This document shows, piece after piece, positions 1 to 8,431 of a stretch of DNA of 64,000 nt; positions within the stretch are counted from its first letter, which is position 1, and every line of letters starts with the position of its first letter. The stretch spans positions 294,575 to 358,574 of the forward strand of contig NZ_JAUNKO010000003.1 of NCBI RefSeq assembly GCF_030532715.1. Direction: 5' to 3'. Source of the DNA: Corynebacterium sp. (GTDB lineage Bacteria; Actinomycetota; Actinomycetes; Mycobacteriales; Mycobacteriaceae). The notes under the pieces were generated by a model. The model searched no databases and was not told the origin of the DNA. It worked only from the letters and a program-made list of their open reading frames with translations. A program made the position numbers and the translations under genes.

Positions 1-874
1 TGTGCAAACCGATGAGCGAACCCTGTTGAAGCAGCAGGAGGTGCTCGGCGGCTACGATCCAACGGACTACACTGCCACGCGCCTGTGGGTTACCGCGCGC
101 GATGGGGTGCAGGTGCCGGTGTCGTTGGTGCACCGCGCTGACCTTGATCTTTCGCAACCGAATCCCACATTGTTGTATGGCTACGGCTCGTACGAAACCC
201 CCATTGATCCCGGGTTTTCCGTGGCCCGCCTCAGTATGCTTGACCGCGGAATGATCTTTGCCGTTGCACACGTGCGCGGCGGTGGTGAAATGGGCCGGAA
301 GTGGTACGACACCGGCAAGTTATTGGCGAAGAAAAACACCTTCACCGACTTTATCGACGTCGCGGACTACCTCATCGAGCAAAAGGTCACCGCGCCGGAG
401 ATGTTGGCGGCCAATGGTGGGTCTGCGGGCGGCTTGCTCATGGGCGCGGTGGCGAACATGGCCAGCGACAGGTTCCGCGCTATCGCCGCAATCGTCCCGT
501 TTGTTGACCCCCTCACCAGCATTCTCATGCCCGAGTTGCCGTTGACTGTGGTGGAGTGGGAAGAGTGGGGCAATCCGCTGGCCGATCCGGAGGTCTACGA
601 CTATATGGCTTCCTACGCCCCGTACGAAAACATCGAAGCCAAAGCGTATCCAAATATTCTTGCGGTGACTTCAATCAATGACACCCGGGTGCTGTACGTG
701 GAACCCGCGAAGTGGATCGCGGCACTGCGCGCTACAGCGACCGGCGGTGAATTCCTGTTGAAAACGGAAATGGCGGCTGGACACGGCGGGGTTTCCGGCC
801 GCTACGATAGCTGGCGCCAAACCGCCTTCGAATTCGCCTGGATTATCAATCAGGTCACCGGCAAGCTGGACTAA
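1..874 (+). CDS. ptrB: Oligopeptidase B (protease II), C-terminal part, 5' end outside window
   Basis: Serine peptidase of the prolyl oligopeptidase family (S9A), which cleaves short peptides after basic residues in the cytoplasm. Only the last 290 or so residues are present; the beta-propeller and true start lie upstream, so the first GTG in frame is an internal codon. The alpha/beta-hydrolase domain is complete: nucleophile Ser in GGSAGG, the Asp in NDTRV and the His in GHGG. The stretches VHVRGGGEMG and EEWGNP match oligopeptidase B rather than prolyl endopeptidase. It belongs to the older gene order left of the aromatic cluster and is followed by a strong hairpin at 898-924. Confidence 0.9.
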   Translation, partial: VQTDERTLLKQQEVLGGYDPTDYTATRLWVTARDGVQVPVSLVHRADLDLSQPNPTLLYGYGSYETPIDPGFSVARLSMLDRGMIFAVAHVRGGGEMGRKWYDTGKLLAKKNTFTDFIDVADYLIEQKVTAPEMLAANGGSAGGLLMGAVANMASDRFRAIAAIVPFVDPLTSILMPELPLTVVEWEEWGNPLADPEVYDYMASYAPYENIEAKAYPNILAVTSINDTRVLYVEPAKWIAALRATATGGEFLLKTEMAAGHGGVSGRYDSWRQTAFEFAWIINQVTGKLD

Positions 875-897
875 TCGTCCATACGGCCACCCTGGCG

Positions 898-924
898 GGG
901 CTGTTCCAATAGATGGAACAGCCC
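898..924. promoter_or_regulatory. Hairpin containing a GTTCCA-N6-GGAAC operator-like palindrome ahead of mhpC
   Basis: Perfect 11-bp arms (GGGCTGTTCCA / TGGAACAGCCC) around a 5-nt loop, between ptrB and mhpC. It could act as a weak terminator for ptrB, but there is no T-run. Its core, GTTCCA-N6-GGAAC at 903-919, has the same arms and spacing as three other sites ahead of transcription units of this cluster, so an operator for the adjacent IclR-type regulator is the preferred reading. Binding is inferred. Confidence 0.55.
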
Positions 925-1014
925 TATAGGTTCGGCTGGGGTTCCTCTTACGATCACTCAGTGTGCGGGGCATCACTATCGGTGCCAACGTTTCGCCTTT
1001 GGATCGGAGGAACC

Positions 1015-1884
1015 ATGAAATATACGAGTGTGTGGGACGATCTCGCGGAAGTCGAGTTCAGCCAGGGATACGTGGAGGCGGGCGGCTATCGAACCCGCTA
1101 CCTTCACGCGGGTTCGCCGGAGAAACCAACATTATTGTTGCTCCACGGGATCACCGGCCACGCGGAGGCCTATGTTCGCAATCTTCGCGCCCACGCCGAA
1201 CACTTTAACGTCTACGCCATCGACTTTATCGGCCACGGTTACAGCACCAAACCGGATCATCCGCTGGAGATTCCCCACTACATCGACCAGGTGCTCGCGT
1301 TCCTCGACCACCTCGGCGTGGAAAAAGCGTACTTCTCTGGCGAATCCCTCGGCGGCTGGACCACCGCGCGGCTCGCACAATTGCACCCCGAGCGCGTGGC
1401 GCGCATCGTACTCAACACGATGGGCGGGACCATGGCGAATCCGCAGGTCATGGAACGTTTGTACACGTTGTCCATGGCGGCTGCGGAAGACCCAAGCTGG
1501 GAGCGTGTCCAGGCCCGTTTGGAATGGCTGATGGCCGATCCGAGCATGGTTACCCCAGACCTTATCCGTACCCGCCAGCGCATTTTCGAGCAGCCGGACT
1601 GGAAACACGCGTGCGAAATGAACATGGCGTTGCAGAACCTAGAGATCCGCAAACGCAATATGCTCAGCGACGATGACCTGCGCGCCATCCAGGCCCCAGC
1701 GCTGGTGCTGTGGACGACAAAGGATCCATCCGGACCGGTGGATGAGGGGCGTCGGATCGCTGAGCTGATTCCGAACGCCCGCCTCGCGGTGATGGAAAAT
1801 TGCGGTCACTGGCCACAATACGAAGACGCCGACACCTTTAACGCGCTGCACCTCGAATTTTTGCTGGAGGGCTCCGATGCTTAA
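1015..1884 (+). CDS. mhpC: Alpha/beta hydrolase of the meta-cleavage product hydrolase type (MhpC-like)
   Basis: Hydrolyses the C-C bond of the ring-fission product made by MhpB, releasing 2-hydroxypenta-2,4-dienoate and a dicarboxylic acid. The 289-residue protein has an alpha/beta-hydrolase fold: oxyanion region LLLHGITG (about 41-48), nucleophile Ser111 in GESLGG, Asp237 in TTKDPSG, and His265 in CGHW. The ATG at 1015 is chosen because GGATCGGAGG precedes it; the in-frame codons upstream have no ribosome site. First gene of the mhpC-B-D-F-E operon, overlapping mhpB by 8 nt. The symbol follows from fold plus context; the exact substrate side chain is not proven. Confidence 0.82.
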   Translation: MKYTSVWDDLAEVEFSQGYVEAGGYRTRYLHAGSPEKPTLLLLHGITGHAEAYVRNLRAHAEHFNVYAIDFIGHGYSTKPDHPLEIPHYIDQVLAFLDHLGVEKAYFSGESLGGWTTARLAQLHPERVARIVLNTMGGTMANPQVMERLYTLSMAAAEDPSWERVQARLEWLMADPSMVTPDLIRTRQRIFEQPDWKHACEMNMALQNLEIRKRNMLSDDDLRAIQAPALVLWTTKDPSGPVDEGRRIAELIPNARLAVMENCGHWPQYEDADTFNALHLEFLLEGSDA

Positions 1885-2818
1885 ATTGTTGGCGATGTCG
1901 CACAGCCCGCTGCTGCATATCAACGATCCCGGTGCCGAAGTGAAAGCGGAACTCGATGCTGCGTTCGAGCGTGTTCGCAGTGCTGTACGCGAGTTTGACC
2001 CTGATTTGGTGGTGACGTTTTCCCCAGACCATTACAACGGATTCTTCTACGACCTGATGCCGCCCTATTGTGTCGGCTACGAGGCCGTTGGCGTCGGAGA
2101 TTACGATTCCCAGGCCGGGCCCCTGGACGTGCCCACCCAGCTGAGCGAAGAACTTGCCCAATTCCTGCTCGATCGTGGGATCGACATGGCCATTTCGCGT
2201 CGCATGGAGCTCGACCACGGTGCGGTGCAGCCCATGGAAATCCTGTACGGCGACATCGCTGCCAAACCCGTCCTGCCGATCTACGTGAATGGGCTCGCTC
2301 GCCCCTTCGTCCCTATGGAACGGGTGCGCCGGATGGGCCAACTCGTCGGTGAATTCTTGCGTGGCCGTTCGGAAAAGATCTTGATTATTGCGTCCGGAGG
2401 GCTCAGCCACGATCCGCCAGTCCCGCAATGGGTGACCGCCACCGACGAGCAACGAAAGCTGCTGCTCAACGGCCGCCACCCCACGGAAGAAGCGCGCAAC
2501 GCGCGGCAAGAACGCGTCATCACCACCGCCCGAGCGTTTGCGAAAGGCGAGGCGGAAATCCAGGACCTTAACCCCAGCTGGGATCGTAAGTTTATGGACG
2601 TTTGCGCCGCCGGCGACCCCACCCTTTTCGACGCCTACACTGCGGATCAAATGGACATTGACGCTGGTCACTCCTCGCACGAGGTGCGCAGCTGGGTCGC
2701 CGCATTTTCCGCAATGAGCGCCGCCGTGGACGGTTACGACGTGGCGTACGAATACTATCGCCCGATTAAGGAATTTATCGCAGGATTTGGCATCATGTTC
2801 GCGGAGGAGTGCGAATGA
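1877..2818 (+). CDS. mhpB: 2,3-dihydroxyphenylpropionate 1,2-dioxygenase (class III extradiol)
   Basis: Fe(II) ring-cleaving dioxygenase of the LigB superfamily that opens 2,3-dihydroxyphenylpropionate (or 2,3-dihydroxycinnamate) in the meta position. Length 313 is nearly that of E. coli MhpB (314). Matching landmarks recalled from that enzyme include LSHSPL-like MSHSPLL at the N-terminus, FSPDHYNGFFYD (about 49-60), MELDHG near 110, the conserved SGGLSHDPPVP, and YYRPIKEFIAGFG near the C-terminus. The conserved His residues of the first and third motifs fit metal and base roles in the family. Its ATGA junction with mhpD implies coupled translation. One of the most secure calls in the cluster. 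Confidence 0.92.
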   Translation: MLKLLAMSHSPLLHINDPGAEVKAELDAAFERVRSAVREFDPDLVVTFSPDHYNGFFYDLMPPYCVGYEAVGVGDYDSQAGPLDVPTQLSEELAQFLLDRGIDMAISRRMELDHGAVQPMEILYGDIAAKPVLPIYVNGLARPFVPMERVRRMGQLVGEFLRGRSEKILIIASGGLSHDPPVPQWVTATDEQRKLLLNGRHPTEEARNARQERVITTARAFAKGEAEIQDLNPSWDRKFMDVCAAGDPTLFDAYTADQMDIDAGHSSHEVRSWVAAFSAMSAAVDGYDVAYEYYRPIKEFIAGFGIMFAEECE

Positions 2819-3591
2819 GCGAGTCCCTGCAACGCGTAGCCGGCGACCTGTTCGCGGCGTATCGCACGCGCACCCCGATCGCGCCACCGCGGTTGACCAT
2901 TCCAGGGCTGGACGTAGCTGGCGCGTATAAGATCCAACAAACTCAAGAACGCGCATTTGAGGATGCCGGGCACCAGGTGGTGGGCCGCAAGATCGGCCTC
3001 ACGTCGCTGGCAATGCAGCGGCAACTTGGTGTGGACAGCCCAGACTTCGGCTTTTTCACCGATCGCATGGTTTTCGCGGACGGTGACACCATTGAAGTCT
3101 CCCAGTTTATTGACCCCAAGATCGAACCGGAGCTTGCGTTTCGCTTAGGCAGTGATCTTCCGCCGGATGCAGACTTTGAGGCGGTGGCCGCGGCGATCGA
3201 TTCGACGTTTGTGGCGGCGGAGATTATTGATTCCCGTGTCCGCGATTGGGACATTCGCCTCGTGGACACCGTAGCTGATAACGCTTCCTGCGGCGCTGTC
3301 ATCCTCGGCGCCGAGCTGAAAAACGTACCTGTGTGCGACTTGCCAGGGGTTGCGGCGTGCATGCGGATCGGCGGCGAAGTCGTCGGGGAAGGCACCGGCG
3401 CGGCGGTCATGGACCATCCCTTGCACCCGCTGGTGTGGCTGGCGCGCACGCTCGGCGAACAAGATGTGACGCTGCGCGCCGGGGACCTGATACTCACAGG
3501 TAGCTTTTGCGGCGCAGCCCCCGTCGCGGCCGGTGACACAGTGACCGTCAGTTACGGCGACTTGGGCTCGCTTACGGCACACTTTCAATAA
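2815..3591 (+). CDS. mhpD: 2-keto-4-pentenoate (2-hydroxypentadienoate) hydratase
   Basis: Adds water to 2-hydroxypenta-2,4-dienoate, giving 4-hydroxy-2-oxovalerate. The 258-residue protein has the fumarylacetoacetate-hydrolase-related fold of MhpD/DmpE hydratases, with GRKIGLTS near residue 55 and the metal-binding EPELAF near 100. An ATG at 2815 overlaps the mhpB stop and has GGAGG 8 nt upstream; a GTG 6 nt earlier is less well placed. It lies between ring cleavage and aldolase genes, as in known hydroxyphenylpropionate operons. 4-Oxalocrotonate decarboxylases share this fold, but no dehydrogenase of that branch is present. Confidence 0.87.
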   Translation: MSESLQRVAGDLFAAYRTRTPIAPPRLTIPGLDVAGAYKIQQTQERAFEDAGHQVVGRKIGLTSLAMQRQLGVDSPDFGFFTDRMVFADGDTIEVSQFIDPKIEPELAFRLGSDLPPDADFEAVAAAIDSTFVAAEIIDSRVRDWDIRLVDTVADNASCGAVILGAELKNVPVCDLPGVAACMRIGGEVVGEGTGAAVMDHPLHPLVWLARTLGEQDVTLRAGDLILTGSFCGAAPVAAGDTVTVSYGDLGSLTAHFQ

Positions 3592-3607
3592 ATCAAGGAC
3601 ATCACCC

Positions 3608-4525
3608 ATGAGAAAATACACCGCAGCTGTGGTCGGCCCAGGCAATATTGGTACCGACCTGCTGATCAAACTGTTGCGCAACTCGCGCAACGTCGAACCC
3701 ATCTACATGATTGGTGTGGATCCCGCCTCCGATGGCCTAGCCCGCGCCGAAAAACTTGGCGTTACCGCGTCTGCCGGTGGCGTGGATTGGCTGCTGGAAC
3801 AATCCGTGCGGCCCGACCTCGTGTTCGAGGCAACCTCGGCGTATGCGCACCAGGCCAATGCTCCAAAGTATCGGGAAGCCGGGATCCGCGCCATCGATTT
3901 GACGCCGGCAGCCGTTGGCCCGTACTTCTGCCCATCGGTAAACCTTGATGCGCTCAAGACGGTGGACAACGTGAACATGATTACCTGCGGCGGACAGGCA
4001 ACTACTCCTATCGTGGCGGCGGTGTCACGCGTGGTGGAGGTTGAATACGCCGAGATCGTGGCGTCGATAGCTTCGAAATCGGCGGGCCCTGGAACACGCG
4101 CAAATATCGACGAATTTATGGAAACAACCGCACGTGCGCTCGAGCGTGTTGGTGGTGCGCGGCGGGGCAAGGCTATTTTGATCCTGAACCCCGTGGAGCC
4201 GCCGATGCTGATGCGCAACACGGTGTACTGTTCCTTGCCGGCGGAGGCGGCAGAGCCTGGCGAGTTGCAGGATCGAGTACGGCAGTCAATCGATCAGATG
4301 GTTGAAACGGTGCAGGGGTACGTTCCTGGCTACCGCCTAACGGCCGAACCCCAGTTTGATCATGCGCGGCCGGAGTGGAATGGCTGGGGGCGCGTCACCG
4401 TGCTTATCGAAGTCCGCGGCGCCGCTGACTATCTGCCCGAATACGCCGGAAACCTAGACATCATCACCGCGGCCGCTGTGGCCACCGCGGACCGGTACGT
4501 GGAATTGCTCGAAGGAGGAAAATAA
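3608..4525 (+). CDS. mhpF: Acetaldehyde dehydrogenase (acylating)
   Basis: Oxidises acetaldehyde to acetyl-CoA with NAD and CoA; normally forms a channelling complex with MhpE. 305 residues. The N-terminal dinucleotide site reads [12 protein letters not shown] (about 8-19) and the catalytic Cys is in [11 protein letters not shown]. The family length (about 300-316) and position directly ahead of the aldolase, with no intergenic gap, support the call. The start at 3608 follows AAGGACATCACCC. It yields the acetyl-CoA end product of the pathway. Confidence 0.92.
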   Translation: MRKYTAAVVGPGNIGTDLLIKLLRNSRNVEPIYMIGVDPASDGLARAEKLGVTASAGGVDWLLEQSVRPDLVFEATSAYAHQANAPKYREAGIRAIDLTPAAVGPYFCPSVNLDALKTVDNVNMITCGGQATTPIVAAVSRVVEVEYAEIVASIASKSAGPGTRANIDEFMETTARALERVGGARRGKAILILNPVEPPMLMRNTVYCSLPAEAAEPGELQDRVRQSIDQMVETVQGYVPGYRLTAEPQFDHARPEWNGWGRVTVLIEVRGAADYLPEYAGNLDIITAAAVATADRYVELLEGGK

Positions 4526-5536
4526 ATGCCAACGATTCGCCTCAATGACACCACGCTGCGCGACGGCTCGCACGCGGTACGTCACCAATATACGGAGGAT
4601 CAGGTGCGGCGAGTGGTGCGAGCACTCGATGATGCCAACGTTGAGATGATCGAGGTGACCCACGGCGACGGCTTAGGCGGGTCCTCCTTCAACTACGGGT
4701 TTTCTAAGGTCAACGACCTAGACCTTATCGCCGCGGCCGTCGATGAAGCCACTAACGCCCGCATCGCTTGCCTGCTGTTGCCCGGCCTGGGCACTGTCGC
4801 TGACCTGAAGGAGGCGCAACAGCGCGGGGCCAGTATGGTGCGCATCGCCACGCATTGCACCGAGGCTGACGTGTCTATCCGGCACTTTCAGGCCGCGCGT
4901 GAACTCGGGTTGGAAACCGGCGGTTTCCTGATGCTTTCCCACCGCATTGAGCCGAAAGAACTTGCGAGTCAAGCGCGCATCATGGTTGACGCGGGCTGCG
5001 AGTGCGTCTTCGTTGTCGACTCTGCAGGTTCACTGATTATGGAACAAGCTTCCGAACGGGTTGCGGCGCTTGTTGATGAAATCGGCGACGACGCGCAGGT
5101 GGGCTTCCACGGGCACCAAAACCTTTCGTTCGGCGTTGCTAATTCGGTGCTTGCGGTGCGGGCCGGGGCGTCGCAAATCGACGGTTCCTTAGCAGGCCTC
5201 GGTGCCGGCGCCGGAAATTCCCCCACGGAAGTACTCGCAGTTGCGTTCGATCGGCTTGGTATCCAGCACGGTGTCCGGAACGCCGAAATCCTCGCCGCGG
5301 CCGAGGATGTGCTCAAACCTATGGTCGAACGGCTCCCGAGTTTGGATCGTGGATCCATCGTCCAAGGCTACCGGGGCGTTTACAATTCCTTCCTGCTCCA
5401 CGCGGAACGCGCTGCTGCCCGCTACGGCGTCCCCACCGCGGACATTCTCGCCGAGGTTGGGCGTCGCGGTTACGTCGGGGGCCAGGAAGACATGATTATC
5501 GACGTCGCGGTCGCCCTCCGCGACGCCGCAGCGTAG
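4526..5536 (+). CDS. mhpE: 4-hydroxy-2-oxovalerate aldolase
   Basis: Splits 4-hydroxy-2-oxovalerate into pyruvate and acetaldehyde; partner of MhpF. The 336-residue protein begins with the DmpG-family signature LNDTTLRDGSHAVRHQ, which carries the metal-binding Asp and the catalytic His. The second metal site lies around VGFHGHQNLSFGVANS. A C-terminal communication domain is expected and fits the length. GAAGGAGGAAAATAA precedes the ATG, which starts right after the mhpF stop. It is the last gene of its operon and runs convergently into the IclR gene with 6 bp between the two stops. Confidence 0.93.
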   Translation: MPTIRLNDTTLRDGSHAVRHQYTEDQVRRVVRALDDANVEMIEVTHGDGLGGSSFNYGFSKVNDLDLIAAAVDEATNARIACLLLPGLGTVADLKEAQQRGASMVRIATHCTEADVSIRHFQAARELGLETGGFLMLSHRIEPKELASQARIMVDAGCECVFVVDSAGSLIMEQASERVAALVDEIGDDAQVGFHGHQNLSFGVANSVLAVRAGASQIDGSLAGLGAGAGNSPTEVLAVAFDRLGIQHGVRNAEILAAAEDVLKPMVERLPSLDRGSIVQGYRGVYNSFLLHAERAAARYGVPTADILAEVGRRGYVGGQEDMIIDVAVALRDAAA

Positions 5537-5542
5537 CGCGGG

Positions 5543-6328
5543 TTAGGCGGTGCGGTCGTGAGCCCGTTGGTGCTCGAGGGCGGCGCGACCGGCCGCCGCG
5601 CAAATGCGTTTGAGGGCGAGGGCGTGCTCGTCAGGTTTGAACTGTGAGGAGGCGCCGGAAACGGACATGGCGGCGATGGGTTCGTTGTTGCGTCCGAAAA
5701 TCGGGGCAGCGATGCAGCTAAGGCCTAGGGCAATCTCTTGGCGGTCGTGGGCGATGCCCTCAGTGCGAATATTGGCGAGCTCTTCGCGGATTTCGTCGGG
5801 ATCCGTGATCGTGTACGGGGTCCAGCGGTGGAGCCCGCCGGCGATAGCTGATTCGGCGCGTACCTCGTCCCACGCCAACATCGCTTTGCCGACACCCGTG
5901 CAATACGCGGGGGCGCGTCCGCCGATGCGGGAGGGGCTGGCGATGCGCCGGGCGGAAAACAACTTGTTGATGTAGACGACCTCGTTGCCTTGCAGCGTTG
6001 CCAAATGCACCGTTTGGCGCGTGCGTTCGAAAAGCACGGCCAGGAATGGGGTGAGTACCTCGCTGAGTATCTCGCTGGTGCGTGCCCCACGGTCGCTGGT
6101 GAGTTCGAAGCAGAGTGGGCCGAGGCGGTAGACATCGCCGGAGCGTTCCACTGCGCCATTGGCAACGAGGGTGGCAAGGAGGCGGTGCGCCGTGGATTTG
6201 GACATTTCAGCGCGCCGCGCCAATTCACTCACACCGACACCCGCGGCATCGTGGTCGCTGAAGCTGCGGAGCAGGCTGAAGGCTTTGTCTACGGCACTTC
6301 TGGTATCGGCAGATTTTGTGTTGTTCAT
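5543..6328 (-). CDS. IclR-family transcriptional regulator of the aromatic cluster
   Basis: Probably controls the cluster in response to an aromatic acid. 261 residues: an N-terminal winged helix-turn-helix (about 11-70; SVSELARRAEMSKSTAHRLL-like) and a C-terminal effector domain containing RQEIALGLSCIAAPIF, typical of IclR proteins. The ATG at 6328 is chosen because GAGGAAAG precedes it by about 7 nt; the open frame extends a further 43 codons with no ribosome site. It lies between two catabolic operons and is transcribed away from the first dioxygenase operon. Palindromes upstream of it and of three other transcription units are candidate binding sites. Whether it activates or represses is not visible. 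Confidence 0.88.
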   Translation of the reverse strand: MNNTKSADTRSAVDKAFSLLRSFSDHDAAGVGVSELARRAEMSKSTAHRLLATLVANGAVERSGDVYRLGPLCFELTSDRGARTSEILSEVLTPFLAVLFERTRQTVHLATLQGNEVVYINKLFSARRIASPSRIGGRAPAYCTGVGKAMLAWDEVRAESAIAGGLHRWTPYTITDPDEIREELANIRTEGIAHDRQEIALGLSCIAAPIFGRNNEPIAAMSVSGASSQFKPDEHALALKRICAAAGRAALEHQRAHDRTA

Positions 6329-6360
6329 TGGTTCTTTCCTCAGGACTTCTTCCGGACATT

Positions 6361-6424
6361 GTGCGCTAGAACACATTGCCGGCCATAGGAGACGTTCCAC
6401 TCTGCGGAACGTGATGTGAAACAC
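6361..6424. promoter_or_regulatory. Operator-like elements upstream of the IclR gene
   Basis: At 6392-6412 there is a perfect inverted repeat, ACGTTCC-N7-GGAACGT, directly followed by GTG-N8-CAC (6411-6424). Another GTG-N8-CAC sharing TAGAACAC lies at 6361-6374, nearer the iclR start. The same pair recurs at 6610-6641 and 13512-13544. Placement suggests autoregulation and control of the divergent operon; binding itself is inferred. Confidence 0.6.
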
Positions 6425-6609
6425 ATTAGAGCGTGTTGTAAACCTGGCAGAAAACAATCACCCCATTTGAGGGAAGGAGGCTGGGTGAACGTGCAGCTCA
6501 TTGTGCGCATCCGTTGGGGTATTGCGAACCTGTGCGGGGGACTCGGGTCCGCCGTCGCCCCAGTGAGGCGATGCTGCGGCGCGGTCGAAGCGATGGGCAA
6601 TTGCCATGC

Positions 6610-6641
6610 CGTTCCACTGTGCGGAACGTGAGCTAGAACAC
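6610..6641 (+). promoter_or_regulatory. Operator-like palindrome upstream of the first dioxygenase operon
   Basis: CGTTCC-N7-GGAACG (6610-6628) followed by GTG-N8-CAC (6628-6641), about 80 nt ahead of the GTG start at 6721. The arrangement is the same as upstream of iclR and of the second dioxygenase operon. The 390-nt iclR-dioxygenase gap holds nothing else I can identify. Confidence 0.6.
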
Positions 6642-6720
6642 TCTATGTGTTTCGGGGCACAGTACAAATTGGACACCAGGTTCGCCGTGTCAGTCCCACG
6701 GCAGTCTTAGGAGAAACAAC

Positions 6721-8079
6721 GTGTGTACACCAGACAACCCAATGCCTCGGGGAGGGCTCACCCGGCCCGAGGCGTTGGATGTAAACCTTGATGTGAGCGG
6801 TATGGTCGACCCCGACGGGGGTCTTGTCGATCGCCGAATTTTCTCGGACCCGGCGGTATATCAGCAGGAAATGCGTCGAATATTCGCGCGAAGCTGGTTG
6901 TTTATCGCGCACATGGACCAATTCCAGCGCCCGGGTTCCTTTTTCCAAACCTATATGGGCGAAGATCCCGTCATTGCGGTGATGAACAAAAAGCGCGAAA
7001 TCCGGGTGCTGCTGAATAATTGTCGGCACCGAGGTGCCCGGGTGTGTCGCGCAGACGAAGGCGCAACGAAGAACTTTATCTGCACGTATCACGGGTGGGC
7101 GTACGACCTCGATGGCAACCTCGTGGACGTGCCCGCCCAAGACGCTTACGCCAGTGACTTCAATCCCGCGGATTGGGGATTGGTGAGCGCCCCGCGGGTG
7201 GCAACGTACAAAGGGCTTATTTTTGCGAACTGGGACGCGGACGCGGAGCCGTTGGAGGACGCGCTTGGCGATATGAAGTGGTACATCGACGCGTTTATGG
7301 ACCGCGATCCGGAAGGCACCTGCGTGGTTGGCGGCGTGGCAAAGTGGGTGCTTGAAGGCAACTGGAAGCTTGCCGCCGAGCAGTTTGCCACGGACTGGTA
7401 CCACGTGAACATGTCGCACGCCTCAGCGCTGATGGTGCTGTCGCCCACGGGGAAAGGCCCAAAGAAGGAAATCGCAATGCGCACGGGTGTGCAGTACACC
7501 GATGCGCGTGGCAACGGCGCCGGGTTCCCCGTCCACCCGCGCAACCGGTTCGACGCCCAGCCGGTCCACGAGTACTACGACTATGAGTTCCTGCGCGAAC
7601 GGCTGTCCCCAGCGCAGGTCATGGGGCCGTTGACGAACGGCCACGCCACCGTGTTCCCCAATTTCTCGTACCTGCCGGTAAATGGGTCGATTCGAGTGTG
7701 GCACCCGAAAGGCCCCAACAAGATGGAGGTGTGGTCTTGGACGGTGCTCGACAAGTCCATGCCCGAAGAAGTTCGCCGCGCCCAACGCCTGTACAACCTG
7801 CGCACCTTCGGCCCATCCGGCATTTTCGAACAGGATGACGGTGAAAACTGGTCCGAGTGTCAGGCGAACGCGCACGCGTTCATGGTGGGAAATACCGCGC
7901 TGAACTACCAGATGGGCCTCGGCACGGAAACCCAGCGCGAAGACTACCCAGGCACCACCTCCGGCTTGTACTCCGACGCCGCCGGGCGAGGCGTGTATCG
8001 CCGGTGGCGCGAACTCATGTCAACCCCAGCCTGGCACGAAACCCAGCAGGGAACTCAGCACGAAGCCCAAGGAGCATAA
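6721..8079 (+). CDS. Aromatic ring-hydroxylating dioxygenase, alpha (large) subunit, system 1
   Basis: Catalytic subunit of a Rieske non-heme iron oxygenase that adds O2 to an aromatic ring to form a cis-dihydrodiol. 452 residues, close to E. coli HcaE (3-phenylpropionate dioxygenase). Rieske ligands are Cys101, His103, Cys121 and His124 (CRHRG...CTYHGW). The mononuclear iron motif DWYHVNMSH gives His228 and His233, with Asp225 as bridge to the neighbouring Rieske centre. The GTG at 6721 has TAGGAG 7 nt upstream. Followed by ferredoxin, reductase and beta genes, so this is a complete three-component system. Phenylpropionate or cinnamate is the inferred substrate because the product would feed MhpB. 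Confidence 0.9.
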   Translation: MCTPDNPMPRGGLTRPEALDVNLDVSGMVDPDGGLVDRRIFSDPAVYQQEMRRIFARSWLFIAHMDQFQRPGSFFQTYMGEDPVIAVMNKKREIRVLLNNCRHRGARVCRADEGATKNFICTYHGWAYDLDGNLVDVPAQDAYASDFNPADWGLVSAPRVATYKGLIFANWDADAEPLEDALGDMKWYIDAFMDRDPEGTCVVGGVAKWVLEGNWKLAAEQFATDWYHVNMSHASALMVLSPTGKGPKKEIAMRTGVQYTDARGNGAGFPVHPRNRFDAQPVHEYYDYEFLRERLSPAQVMGPLTNGHATVFPNFSYLPVNGSIRVWHPKGPNKMEVWSWTVLDKSMPEEVRRAQRLYNLRTFGPSGIFEQDDGENWSECQANAHAFMVGNTALNYQMGLGTETQREDYPGTTSGLYSDAAGRGVYRRWRELMSTPAWHETQQGTQHEAQGA

Positions 8080-8081
8080 CC

Positions 8082-8426
8082 ATGGCACAGCAACCCGTAC
8101 AGATCGGCACTATTGACGATTTCGAACAGGAAGAAGGCAAGGTCATCGAGTCGGATGTCACCGGAATCGAAGCCGCCATCGCGGTGTTCCGCACCGAGGA
8201 TGATGAGTTTTACGCGCTCGATGATGTGTGCACCCACGGGAACGCCTCGCTGGCAGAAGGCTGGGTGGAAGGTGCGGAAGTGGAATGCCCGCTGCACGCG
8301 GGGAAGTTTTGCCTGAAAACGGGCAAGGTGTTGAGCATGCCGGCGGTGGAAGACATGGTCACCCACAAAGTTGAGTTGCGCGGCGACGAGGTGTGGCTCT
8401 ACCCAGGTACCCCGGCGGGAGCGTAG
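8082..8426 (+). CDS. Rieske-type ferredoxin of the ring-hydroxylating dioxygenase
   Basis: Small [2Fe-2S] Rieske ferredoxin (114 residues) that carries electrons from the reductase at 8432 to the oxygenase. Ligands are Cys50 and His52 (CTHGNASL) and Cys69 and His72 (CPLHAGKF). The size matches HcaC/BphF-type ferredoxins. The ATG at 8082 is preceded by CAAGGAGC and lies 2 nt past the alpha-subunit stop. No second ferredoxin is encoded in the cluster, so dioxygenase system 2 may have to share it. Confidence 0.92.
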   Translation: MAQQPVQIGTIDDFEQEEGKVIESDVTGIEAAIAVFRTEDDEFYALDDVCTHGNASLAEGWVEGAEVECPLHAGKFCLKTGKVLSMPAVEDMVTHKVELRGDEVWLYPGTPAGA

Positions 8427-8431
8427 CGGAC

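Noticed and set aside
1838-2956. 372-codon open frame opposite mhpB
   Set aside because: Antisense to a gene with near full-length similarity to E. coli MhpB.
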